Shown in pieces: positions 35,315 to 43,114 of a stretch of 64,000 nucleotides of DNA. The first letter of the stretch is position 1. Each line of letters starts with the position of its first letter. Both the position numbers and the translations under genes were made by a program. Origin of the DNA: Mycolicibacterium pulveris (GTDB lineage: Bacteria > Actinomycetota > Actinomycetes > Mycobacteriales > Mycobacteriaceae); the NCBI RefSeq assembly GCF_010725725.1, contig NZ_AP022599.1, forward strand, positions 3,162,001 to 3,226,000. The letters are read 5' to 3'. The notes beneath the pieces are model-generated. The model was not told the origin of the DNA, did not search any database, and saw nothing but the letters and a program-made list of their open reading frames with translations.

Positions 35315-36564
35315 TCGTCGTCCTGTCCCTGTACCGTCCGCGGTTGGAGAATTTTCTCGACGCCCAAGGCGAAAAGATCCTCGCCCTGATTCCGGATTCC
35401 ATGCGCACCGCGCGCGAAGCCGGCGACCCGGGCTATCCCATCAGGACTATCGACCAATGGGATAACTACAACGAGCTCACCCGCCTCGCAGGAGAATTCG
35501 AAAGCCTCGGGGTGACGGCCGTCGCCACCATCGACGAGCCGTGTATCCGCGCCGCCGCCTTTCTGAGAGACCTGTTGGGGCTGCCCGGTCAGGACCACCA
35601 AAGCGCGGTCGCATGCACCGACAAGTCGGTGATGAAGCGGCGCCTGGCCGCCGCCGGCATCCCGGTTGCCGAGCACCGCATCGTGCACAGCGTCGCCGAG
35701 ATCCGTGAATTCCTCGACGAGATCGGCGACGCCATCGTCGTCAAACCTCGGAGTGGTTTCGGCACGATCAACACCCACCGGGTCGGTCCGCACGATTTCG
35801 ACGACCTCGCCGCGGCGGGCGCGTTCGCACCGCCGCGCGACCTGCCGGCGTACTTCTGGTCCACGTCCATGACCTCAGACCTCGGCTCGGTCAGCTACCT
35901 GGTCGAGCGTTACGTCGACGTGGTCGCCGAGTACCACTGCGAGCTGATGCTGCACGAGGGCGAGGAAGTGCACTGCCTGGCGGCCCGCTACGCCAACCCG
36001 GTCCTGGCGGACCACGCGGTCGGATCGGTGTGGCTGCATCACCGCTCCGACGAGGCCGCCGAGGTGCGCAAGCTCACCCGCGCGGCGGCTACGGCGTTGG
36101 GCGTGACACACGGTTTCGGGCACTGCGAAGTCTTGCGCGACCGAAGCGGCCGGTGGTTTGTCGGTGAGTTCGGCTCTCGCCCCGGCGGATCGATGATTCC
36201 CCGCTCCCTGAAGCTGAGTTACGGGATCGACAACCTGGCGCTGCTGGCCGATCAGCTCTCCGGGCGCAGGCCCCGCAACCAGACACCGCCAAGGCGTGTT
36301 CCCGGCGCGATTGCGTGGCTCGCCATACCCGTCGAATCCGGCGTGATCACCGACATGCCCGATGAGGCACAGCTGCTCAGCCTGCCGGGAGTCATCGATG
36401 CCGAAATCGTCATGCGGCCGGGGGATTCCACCAAGGGCCTGACATCCGGCGCGATGTTTCACGCCGCCTACATCTTCTGTGTCGGCGAAAACGCGCAGGA
36501 GGCCGAAGACCTCGCCAAACATGCTCAGCGGGCGTGCCGTATCGCGGTCGACCCCGCGGCGTGA
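35311..36564 (+). CDS. ATP-grasp ligase 2 (carboxylate-amine ligase-like)
   Basis: 417 residues, only distantly similar to ligase 1, so not a recent duplicate. N-terminal part about 1-110, DKSVMKRRLAAAGIPVAEH at the start of the grasp, ATP lysine in AIVVKPRSGFGTINTH, YLVERYVDVVAEYHCELML, metal-binding GHCEVLRDRSGRWFVGEFGSRPGG and a C-terminal subdomain (GAIAWLAIPVESG...DAEIVMRPGDSTKG) like that of peptide-forming ATP-grasp enzymes. It probably adds a second amide bond or couples a different amino acid. The start overlaps ligase 1 by ATGA. It is the last gene of the coupled series; the next gene begins 58 bp later. Confidence 0.85.
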   Translation: MIVVLSLYRPRLENFLDAQGEKILALIPDSMRTAREAGDPGYPIRTIDQWDNYNELTRLAGEFESLGVTAVATIDEPCIRAAAFLRDLLGLPGQDHQSAVACTDKSVMKRRLAAAGIPVAEHRIVHSVAEIREFLDEIGDAIVVKPRSGFGTINTHRVGPHDFDDLAAAGAFAPPRDLPAYFWSTSMTSDLGSVSYLVERYVDVVAEYHCELMLHEGEEVHCLAARYANPVLADHAVGSVWLHHRSDEAAEVRKLTRAAATALGVTHGFGHCEVLRDRSGRWFVGEFGSRPGGSMIPRSLKLSYGIDNLALLADQLSGRRPRNQTPPRRVPGAIAWLAIPVESGVITDMPDEAQLLSLPGVIDAEIVMRPGDSTKGLTSGAMFHAAYIFCVGENAQEAEDLAKHAQRACRIAVDPAA

Positions 36565-36622
36565 CGGTCGGCGATACCGTAGAACCCCGGTAAAGGCGGT
36601 CGAGTTTTGCGAGGGTGACGCG

Positions 36623-37828
36623 ATGACGGCTATCAGCGCTGACGTCGATGGCAGTGACGTGCGCGAAATCCGGGAGAACCATCAACTGCTATCGGTGCGG
36701 GCCGCCGCGTTGCTTCGGCTGGCGGTGGTCGGGCTCATGGCCGGCGCCATGGTGCTCGGCACCCACGCGCACGAATGGTGGGCGCAATCGGTCCTGCTCG
36801 TCACCTACGGTGCCGGCGCCATCTGGGTGGCGGTGTTGGCGTTCCGGAAGGGAACGTCGGCAGCCCATCCCACCACCCAGACGGTCGTCGCGGTCGTCGA
36901 CGTCGCCGCGATCTGCATCTTCGAGCTGCTGTCGGACGGTGGATACACCCCGCTGGCGGTGATGGTCTTGCTGGCGCTGCTGGTGGTGCTGGAGGTGTCG
37001 GCACGCCGGGCCGCGGTCATCCTCGCTGTCAGCGCGGTGGCTTTCGCCGCCGTCGTGGTCTTCGACCCGGTGATGTTGCCGGATCTCGGTTGGGCCAAGA
37101 CCCTTTTCGTCTGCGCGCTGTTCGCGTTTCTGTGCTGCACCGTTCTTGCCGTCGTCGCCACCCAGCAGCGCCACCTAGGTGAAATCGAGCGGCTCAGCGC
37201 GTCACGTCGGGCGCTGCTCGCCGACACCATGACGGCCTATGACAGTGAGCGGCGGCAGCTCTCGGAGACCCTGCACGACGGACCGCTGCAACTGGTGATG
37301 GCCGCGCGGTTCGACATCAGCGAAGCGGCGAAAGCATCCACCGACGACCGTTTGCACCGCGCGTTGAGCAGCCTGCGTGAGGTCATCGGCCACATGCGCG
37401 AGGCGACGTTTCTGCTCCATCCGGCGGTGCTCGACCGGGCCGGTCTCGCCGAAGCCACCCAGAAACTGGCGTCGATCACCGAAAACCGCTCCGGCATTGA
37501 CATCTCGGCAGTGGTTGACTACCCGGTCCGCTCCTCGATCGACCCCCTGGTCTTTGCCGTGATGCGCGAGCTGGTCTCCAACGTGGAGCGACATTCTGGT
37601 GCGGCCAAGGCCCGCATCGAGCTCCGCGCGGTCGACCGCATGTGTCGCCTCGATGTGGTGGACGACGGCGGGGGAGTCTCGCCGGAGACGTTGAGCCGCC
37701 GGCTGGCCGAAGGGCACATCGGCATCGCATCGCACCGGACGCGCGTCGAAGCCGCAGGCGGCAGAATGACATTCATACCGACAGCGGTGGGCACCCACGT
37801 GCGGGTCGAAGTGCCGTTACTCCAGTAG
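36623..37828 (+). CDS. NarL-type sensor histidine kinase
   Basis: 401 residues. N-terminal membrane domain with about five or six hydrophobic segments (residues 25-165) and little outside the membrane. Dimerisation/phospho-acceptor helix RRQLSETLHDGPLQLVM with His218, then the ATPase domain: N-box MRELVSNVERHSG, DDGGGVSPE and GHIGIASHRTRVEAAGG. Belongs to the HisKA_3 group that pairs with LuxR-type regulators. It follows ATP-grasp 2 by 58 bp in the same direction, so it may be read through from the cluster; a GAGGG site precedes the ATG. Its 3' end overlaps the convergent regulator gene by 12 bp. Confidence 0.88.
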   Translation: MTAISADVDGSDVREIRENHQLLSVRAAALLRLAVVGLMAGAMVLGTHAHEWWAQSVLLVTYGAGAIWVAVLAFRKGTSAAHPTTQTVVAVVDVAAICIFELLSDGGYTPLAVMVLLALLVVLEVSARRAAVILAVSAVAFAAVVVFDPVMLPDLGWAKTLFVCALFAFLCCTVLAVVATQQRHLGEIERLSASRRALLADTMTAYDSERRQLSETLHDGPLQLVMAARFDISEAAKASTDDRLHRALSSLREVIGHMREATFLLHPAVLDRAGLAEATQKLASITENRSGIDISAVVDYPVRSSIDPLVFAVMRELVSNVERHSGAAKARIELRAVDRMCRLDVVDDGGGVSPETLSRRLAEGHIGIASHRTRVEAAGGRMTFIPTAVGTHVRVEVPLLQ

Positions 37829-38455
37829 TCGGCGCCGCATCGCCTCCGCGACGGCGGCGGCGCGGTCCGACACTCCCAGCTTCTCGTATAGGTGCTGCAC
37901 GTGGGTACGGACCGTGGTCGGTGCGAGGTGCAGTTTGGTGGCGATCTGAGGTACCGACAGCCCGTCCGCCATCATCCGGACGGTTTCGAGTTCCCGGGGC
38001 GACAGCAGGGCGGCATCCCCCTTGGCCCGCTGCTTGATTTCGTTCGCGAGCCCGCTGGCCAACTGCGTCGGAACGTATCCGTCGCCCTTGGCGCAGCTGA
38101 CGATCGCCGCAACGATCTCGCTGCTGTCCGACTCCTTGGTGAGATAGCCGCTGGCGCCGGCGGACAGGGCCTTGTACACCAGCGGGGCGTCATCGAATGC
38201 GCTGAGCAGGACGACTTGGGTCGGCAGATCGTCGCGTGCCACCGCGTTCGCGACGTCGAGGCCGTCGAGCTCCGGCATCTGGAAGTCGAGCAGCGCGACC
38301 GCCGGCCGGTGCTCCCGGATGGCGGCAAGCGCGCCACGGCCGTCGCTGACCTCGGCAACGACCTGTATCCGGCCGCTCTCTTTCAACGCCCGCACAACGC
38401 CGGTCCGATACACCGGGTGGTCATCGGCGACGACGACGGTGATGTCCCCGATCAT
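37817..38455 (-). CDS. NarL/LuxR-family response regulator
   Basis: 212 residues. Receiver domain: VVVADDHPVYRTGV, phospho-acceptor Asp57 in ALLDFQMPELDG, LLSAFDD and YLTKES. C-terminal LuxR helix-turn-helix: LSPRELETVRMMADGLSVPQIATKL and APTTVRTHVQHLYEKLGVSDR. It most likely partners the adjacent kinase, although the two genes face each other and overlap at their 3' ends, an unusual arrangement for a cognate pair. Probable regulator of the neighbouring cluster. Confidence 0.9.
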   Translation of the reverse strand: MIGDITVVVADDHPVYRTGVVRALKESGRIQVVAEVSDGRGALAAIREHRPAVALLDFQMPELDGLDVANAVARDDLPTQVVLLSAFDDAPLVYKALSAGASGYLTKESDSSEIVAAIVSCAKGDGYVPTQLASGLANEIKQRAKGDAALLSPRELETVRMMADGLSVPQIATKLHLAPTTVRTHVQHLYEKLGVSDRAAAVAEAMRRRLLE

Positions 38456-38532
38456 GGCGCAATTTTGGCACCGGTACGGCGACTTTTTTGCGTTTGCACT
38501 GATTGCGTGCTGGCCGGCCCGCGCGCAGCGAT

Positions 38533-38917
38533 CGCCGGTCGTCGGGTTGCGAAGCTATACTAAGTACGGCAGGTGCGCTTTTTGTGCAGCTCGACGGCGG
38601 CCGCGATCTTGACCATCTGCAGAAACGCGACCGTTCCTTCCTGCATGCGGATGCCACCCGAAATCGGCGATGCCACCAACGGCAGTCGCTCGGCCGTGGC
38701 CCGTCGCACCGCCATGGTGATGCCATGGTGATGCGCTCAGCGGCCGCCACTGCGATCGAGCCGGGCGAAAACCCGCACGTCACCAATGCCACGCGGCGAT
38801 CAGGTCGCGACGATACGAGTCGGTGGTCGCGATCTGCGGAGGCTGGGTGTCCCAGCTGTGAAGCGATCCGTCGTCGAGGACGGCATCACGCAAGGCAGTG
38901 GCGCCGATACGGCTCAC
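38533..38917 (-). pseudogene. Decayed 5' fragment of accD3
   Basis: The stretch matches the first ~440 bp of accD3 (29441-29885) at about 90% identity by eye in alignable parts and in the same orientation. It carries clear lesions: a 1-bp deletion in the CTTTCTTGTG run, an 11-bp tandem duplication (GCCATGGTGAT repeated near 38708-38730), several small deletions and a roughly 60-bp deletion near 38797-38801. The position equivalent to the accD3 start codon is 38915-38917, and similarity continues upstream to 38938. The rest of the gene is absent; instead the response-regulator gene begins 78 bp away. No function is expected. The remaining intergenic bases 38456-38532 hold nothing I recognise. 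Confidence 0.88.
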
Positions 38918-38938
38918 CCGATGAGGCTGACGCGGGCC
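38533..38938. repeat. Right direct repeat (decayed accD3 5' copy)
   Basis: Partner of 29441-29906. The left end of this copy abuts cluster DNA and its right end continues into the CIRCE-promoter region. This is the order predicted if a circular molecule carrying an accD3 5' fragment integrated by one crossover, restoring the full gene on the left. Confidence 0.85.
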
Positions 38939-38984
38939 ACCGCCGTCCCAGATCAACCGATTCGCGAACTACGCGGCGACGAGC

Positions 38985-39016
38985 CATAATTAGCACTCGT
39001 GAGGCAAGAGTGCTAA
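38985..39016 (+). promoter_or_regulatory. CIRCE operator (HrcA site) and promoter of the GT4-debranching operon
   Basis: TTAGCACTC (38990-38998), nine bases, then GAGTGCTAA (39008-39016): a perfect match to the CIRCE consensus TTAGCACTC-N9-GAGTGCTAA. A CATAAT hexamer at 38985-38990 is a plausible -10, so the operator would cover the transcription start, as at groE promoters. In bacteria CIRCE is bound by the heat-shock repressor HrcA. The glycosyltransferase start codon lies 36 bp downstream of the element behind GAGGAGGAA. Confidence 0.92.
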
Positions 39017-39052
39017 CGCCGCGGGGAGGGCAGAGAGACTAGAGGAGGAACA

Positions 39053-40231
39053 GTGAGCCCCACCAATTTCGTCAACGAGCGTCAAGTCGACGAACCGGCC
39101 ATCGAGTCAGCCATCGAGCCGATGCGCATCGTGCTCGTCGCACCGCCTTACTTCGACGTTCCACCGAAAAGCTACGGGGGCACCGAGGCCGTCGTCGCCG
39201 ACCTGGCTGACGCCCTGGTGAAACGCGGACACGACGTGACGCTGCTGGGTGCAGGCGAGCCGGGCACCGCGGCCGAGTTCGTTCCGCTGTGGGACCGCAC
39301 GCTTCCCGACCGTCTCGGCCAGCCGTACCCGGAGATCATGCACGCGCTCAAGACGCGGCGCGCGATCGAGCAGATCGTCAAGAACGACGGCATCGACATC
39401 ATCCACGAGCACACGTTCGCCGGTCCGCTCAACGCCGCGCTGTACCGGACGCTCGGGTTGCCGACCGTGGTCACCATGCACGGGCCGATCGACGAGGATC
39501 TGTATCCGTTCTATCGTGAGCTCGGCGAAGACGTCGGCCTCATCGCGATCAGTGACCGACAGCGTGAGCTGGCCCCCGATCTGAACTGGGTTGGCCGCGT
39601 CCATAATTCACTGCGCATCGACGATTGGCCGTTCCGAAGCGACAAGGGCGACTACGCGTTGTTCCTCGGGCGGTACGCCCCGTACAAGGGCGCCCACCTG
39701 GCGCTGGACGCCGCACACGCGGCCCGGATCCCACTGGTGCTGGCGGCCAAGTGCGACGAGCCCGCCGAGCAGGCGTACTTCGACGAATACGTGCGCCCAC
39801 GGCTGACCGAGAACGACCACGTATTCGGCCAGGCCGACGCCGACGACAAGCGCAAACTGTTGGCAGGCGCGCGCTGCGTGCTGTTCCCGATCCAATGGGA
39901 GGAACCGTTCGGGATGGTGATGATCGAGGCCATGGCGTGCGGCACCCCGGTGGTGGCGCTGCGCGGCGGCGCGGTGCCGGAGGTGATCGCCGACGGTGTG
40001 ACCGGGTTCGTGTGTGATCGGCCCGACGAGCTTGCGCAGGCCATCGCAGAGGTCGACACGCTGGATCCGGCCGCCTGCCGCCGACATGTCGCCGCGCACT
40101 TCGGGTTCGGCCACTTCGGTTCGGGTTACGAACGCATCTACCGCGAGGTGGTCGACGCGGCGCGCGGTCAGCAACCGCTCGCGATGCGTCAGATCGTCAC
40201 GCCGACCAGGTCGAGGCGCGGACGCATATGA
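39053..40231 (+). CDS. GT4-family glycosyltransferase
   Basis: 392 residues from the GTG at 39053, with a strong GAGGAGGAA site. GT-B fold: N-terminal domain PMRIVLVAPPYFDVPPKSYG with the acceptor-side glycine-rich loop YGGTEAVVADLADALVKRGHDV, and C-terminal nucleotide-sugar domain with FLGRYAPYKGAHLALDAA and the E-x7-E motif EEPFGMVMIEAMACGTPVV. A retaining glycosyltransferase acting in the cytoplasm; donor and acceptor are unknown. It overlaps the debranching-enzyme gene by ATGA, pointing to alpha-glucan or other glycoside metabolism. The CIRCE operator upstream predicts heat induction. Confidence 0.88.
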   Translation: MSPTNFVNERQVDEPAIESAIEPMRIVLVAPPYFDVPPKSYGGTEAVVADLADALVKRGHDVTLLGAGEPGTAAEFVPLWDRTLPDRLGQPYPEIMHALKTRRAIEQIVKNDGIDIIHEHTFAGPLNAALYRTLGLPTVVTMHGPIDEDLYPFYRELGEDVGLIAISDRQRELAPDLNWVGRVHNSLRIDDWPFRSDKGDYALFLGRYAPYKGAHLALDAAHAARIPLVLAAKCDEPAEQAYFDEYVRPRLTENDHVFGQADADDKRKLLAGARCVLFPIQWEEPFGMVMIEAMACGTPVVALRGGAVPEVIADGVTGFVCDRPDELAQAIAEVDTLDPAACRRHVAAHFGFGHFGSGYERIYREVVDAARGQQPLAMRQIVTPTRSRRGRI

Positions 40232-42354
40232 CCGCCCCGTCCGCTCTCAACGCAGGCGAACCGGCCAGTCTGGGGTTCGGCGGCGACGCGGTGACCCTGG
40301 TGGAGGGCGCCACCTTCTGCCGGTCCGACTACGACGGCGACGTGCAGGAGGGCCGCTCACACGGGCTGTTCTTCCGCGACTCCCGGGTGCTGTCCCGGTG
40401 GGAACTGCGCGTCGACGGCCGGCCGCCCGAGCCGTTATCCGTCGAAATGCCCGAGGCGTTCGCCGCGCATTTCGTTTCGCGTCGGGCACCGCTGGCCGGG
40501 CTGGCCGACAGCACGCTGCTGGTGGTGCGCGAACGGTTGGTGGCCGACGGGATGCGGGAGACGATCTCGCTGCAGAACCTCGGCACCGAACCCACCGTGG
40601 TGGCCGTGGAACTGCACGCGGACGCCGACTTCGCCGACCTGTTCGCGGTCAAGGAGGGCCGCCCGGCCCCCAGCAGCGCCGAGATGACCGTCGTCAGCGG
40701 CGAACTCGTCCTTCGGGACCGCACCGACCACGTGCGCGGTCTGGTCGTGTCGGCGTCGGGGGACCCGACCGTGGTACCGGGGACGTTCAGCTGGCGCATC
40801 GTCATTCCGCCGCGCCAGCGGTGGCAGACCGAGGTCGTCGCACAGCCGACGTGGTCCAACCAGAGCGTCAAGAGCCGCTTCCGGTCGGGCGAGCTTCTCG
40901 AGTCCAGCGCGCCCGCACAAAAGCTGCAGGCATGGCGCGGCACCGCCACCAAGGTCGACCCCGACCACAGGGTGCTCGCAGAAGTGTTGCGGCGCACCGA
41001 AAGCGACCTCGGCGCGCTGTTGATCCACGACGAAGCCGGCGAGAAGAGACCGTTCGTCGCGGCGGGTGCCCCCTGGTACATGACGCTGTTCGGCCGCGAC
41101 AGCATCCTCACGGCGTGGATGTCGTTGCCGGTGGACTACGGGTTGTCGCTGGGCACTTTGGAGCAGCTGGCCGAGACCCAGGGCCGTGACGTCGATCCGG
41201 TCACCGAGGAGCAGCCCGGGCGGATCATGCACGAGTTGCGCCGCGGACCGCTCAGCGCCGCGGTACTCGGCGGCCCCGTCTACTACGGCGCGGTGGACGC
41301 GACGCCGCTGTTCGTCATGCTGCTCACCGAAAGCTGGCGCTGGGGTGCCGACGAGCACGTGATCCGGTTGCTGGTGCCGGCCGCCGACGCGGCGCTGGAC
41401 TGGGCCGCGCGGTACGGCGACCGCGACGGTGACGGCTTCATCGAGTACCAACGGGCGACCGACCGCGGGCTGGTCAACCAGGGCTGGAAGGACAGCTTCG
41501 ACGGGATCAACTACGCGAACGGGCGAATCGCCGAACCGCCGATCGCGCTTTGTGAGGTCCAGGGCTACCAGTACGCCGCCCTGCTGGCCCGTGCCGAGCT
41601 GGCCGAGGCGTTCGGTGAGGCGGCGACCGCCAAGCGGTTGCGCACTCGGGCGCAGACGCTGCGGGCCAAGTTCCTCGACGCGTTCTGGCTGCCCGACCGC
41701 GGTTGGTACGCGCTCGCGCTGGACGGCGACAAGCGGCCCGTCGACTCGCTGACCAGCAACATCGGTCACTGCCTGTGGACGGGCATCGCCGCGGACGAGC
41801 ACGTGGAGTCGATCGTGAAACAGCTGGGGACCGACGAGATGGACTCCGGCTTCGGCCTGCGCACCCTGGCCACCTCGATGGGCGCCTACAACCCCATGAG
41901 CTACCACAACGGTTCGGTGTGGCCGCACGACACCGCGATCGTCGTCGCGGGCCTGATGCGCTATCGGCACGTGCCCGGCGCGGTGGATCTCGCCGAACGA
42001 TTGGCGACCGGGCTGCTCGACGCGGCCGCCGCGTTCGGCGGCCGACTACCCGAATTGTATTGCGGTTTCTCGCGTTCGGAGTTCCGCTCACCGGTGCCCT
42101 ATCCGACGTCGTGCTCACCTCAGGCCTGGGCCAGCGCCGCACCGCTGCTGCTGGTGCGGGCATTCCTCGGGCTGGACCCGCACGTGCCGGACCGGCGGAT
42201 CGTGGTGACCCCGAAGCTCCCGGAGTCCTGGGGCCGCATCTCGCTGACCGAGCTGACGCTGGGCGAGGCGACCGTGAACATCGAAGCCCAGGGCGACGAG
42301 GTCAAGGTCAGCGGCGTGCCCGACGGCTGGGACGTGGTCACCCCGCAGGGTTGA
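40228..42354 (+). CDS. Amylo-alpha-1,6-glucosidase/glycogen debranching-type enzyme
   Basis: 708 residues. The N-terminal beta-sandwich (GDE_N_bis type) is recognisable in LVEGATFCRSDYDGDVQEGRSHGLFFRDSRVLSRWEL. The remainder is an (alpha/alpha)6-barrel like GH15/GH63/GH133 members: APWYMTLFGRDSILTAWMSL, YGDRDGDGFIEYQRATDRGLVNQGWKDS with candidate acidic residues, NIGHCLWTGI and YHNGSVWPHDTAIV. Expected to hydrolyse alpha-1,6 or related glucosidic bonds in glycogen or glycosides; the exact bond is uncertain. The start overlaps the glycosyltransferase gene, so both are under the CIRCE promoter. The pair is absent between accD3 and echA6 in M. tuberculosis as I recall. Confidence 0.86.
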   Translation: MTAPSALNAGEPASLGFGGDAVTLVEGATFCRSDYDGDVQEGRSHGLFFRDSRVLSRWELRVDGRPPEPLSVEMPEAFAAHFVSRRAPLAGLADSTLLVVRERLVADGMRETISLQNLGTEPTVVAVELHADADFADLFAVKEGRPAPSSAEMTVVSGELVLRDRTDHVRGLVVSASGDPTVVPGTFSWRIVIPPRQRWQTEVVAQPTWSNQSVKSRFRSGELLESSAPAQKLQAWRGTATKVDPDHRVLAEVLRRTESDLGALLIHDEAGEKRPFVAAGAPWYMTLFGRDSILTAWMSLPVDYGLSLGTLEQLAETQGRDVDPVTEEQPGRIMHELRRGPLSAAVLGGPVYYGAVDATPLFVMLLTESWRWGADEHVIRLLVPAADAALDWAARYGDRDGDGFIEYQRATDRGLVNQGWKDSFDGINYANGRIAEPPIALCEVQGYQYAALLARAELAEAFGEAATAKRLRTRAQTLRAKFLDAFWLPDRGWYALALDGDKRPVDSLTSNIGHCLWTGIAADEHVESIVKQLGTDEMDSGFGLRTLATSMGAYNPMSYHNGSVWPHDTAIVVAGLMRYRHVPGAVDLAERLATGLLDAAAAFGGRLPELYCGFSRSEFRSPVPYPTSCSPQAWASAAPLLLVRAFLGLDPHVPDRRIVVTPKLPESWGRISLTELTLGEATVNIEAQGDEVKVSGVPDGWDVVTPQG

Positions 42355-42367
42355 CCACTCCGCTCGC

Positions 42368-42373
42368 TAGGGT
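42368..42373 (+). promoter_or_regulatory. -10 element of a likely leaderless echA6 promoter
   Basis: TAGGGT lies 6 nt before the ATG at 42380 and just after the stop of the debranching-enzyme gene, so echA6 has its own promoter although the genes are only 25 bp apart. Confidence 0.55.
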
Positions 42374-42379
42374 GGCGAC

Positions 42380-43114
42380 ATGATTGGTGTGACCCGCGAC
42401 GGCCAGGTGTTGACGCTGGAGATGCAGCGCGCCGAAAGCCGCAACGCGCTGAACGGCGAGCTCGTCGACGGCCTGCGTGAAGCGATCGAGAAGGCCGCAA
42501 CCGAGGAAGTCCGCGCGATCGTGTTGACCGGGCAGGGCGCGGTATTCAGCTCGGGCGCCGACCTGTCCGACCCCTCCGGGGTAGCCGACGAGCTGCCCGA
42601 CAAGGCCAAGGCCCTCAACCTCGCCATCGACAAGGCCCCGGTTCCGGTCATCGGCGCGATCAACGGGCCCGCGATCGGCGCCGGTGTCATTCTCTCGATG
42701 ATCTGCGATCTTCGGGTCGTGGCGCCCGAGGCGTACTTCCAGTTTCCAGTCGCGAAATACGGTCTGGCACTGGATAACTGGAGCATCAGGCGGTTGACAT
42801 CGCTGGTCGGTGCCGGCCGGGCACGGGGCATGCTGCTGGCCGCCGAGCGGCTCACCGCCGACGCCGCGCTGCACACCGGGATGGCCAATCGCATTGGCAC
42901 ACTGGCCGATGCGCAGGAATGGGCCGCGGAGATCGCGGGCTACGCCCCGCTCGCGTTGCAGCACGCCAAACGGGTACTCAACGACGATGGCGCGTACGAG
43001 GACCCGTGGCCGGAACATCAGGAGCTGTTCGATCGCGCCTGGGCGAGCCAGGACGTCATCGAGGCCCAGGTCGCGCGGATCGAGAAGCGGCCACCGAGGT
43101 TCCAGGGAGCCTGA
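42380..43114 (+). CDS. echA6: EchA6, crotonase-fold fatty acyl-CoA binding protein
   Basis: 244 residues, the size of M. tuberculosis EchA6 (Rv0905). Crotonase fold with [17 protein letters not shown], the oxyanion segment [10 protein letters not shown] and [26 protein letters not shown]. The positions that hold the two catalytic glutamates of true enoyl-CoA hydratases are not visible as such ([20 protein letters not shown]). This agrees with published work in which EchA6 lacks hydratase activity and carries acyl-CoA to the FAS-II system for mycolic acid synthesis. The stop is immediately followed by the next gene's ATG. Confidence 0.92.
   Translation: MIGVTRDGQVLTLEMQRAESRNALNGELVDGLREAIEKAATEEVRAIVLTGQGAVFSSGADLSDPSGVADELPDKAKALNLAIDKAPVPVIGAINGPAIGAGVILSMICDLRVVAPEAYFQFPVAKYGLALDNWSIRRLTSLVGAGRARGMLLAAERLTADAALHTGMANRIGTLADAQEWAAEIAGYAPLALQHAKRVLNDDGAYEDPWPEHQELFDRAWASQDVIEAQVARIEKRPPRFQGA

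Noticed and set aside
30009..36564. Calling the cluster a bacilysin locus
   Set aside because: No prephenate decarboxylase (BacA), cupin isomerase (BacB) or aminotransferase genes are present, and the E1 subunits do not belong to that pathway; only the general plan is similar.
38533..38938. Reading the second accD3 copy as a working paralogue
   Set aside because: It lacks more than two thirds of the gene and has a frameshift, a tandem duplication and deletions.
28416..38938. Transposon, integrase or tRNA attachment site at the cluster borders
   Set aside because: I found no transposase, integrase or tRNA gene, and the flanking repeats are pieces of accD3, which point to homologous recombination instead.
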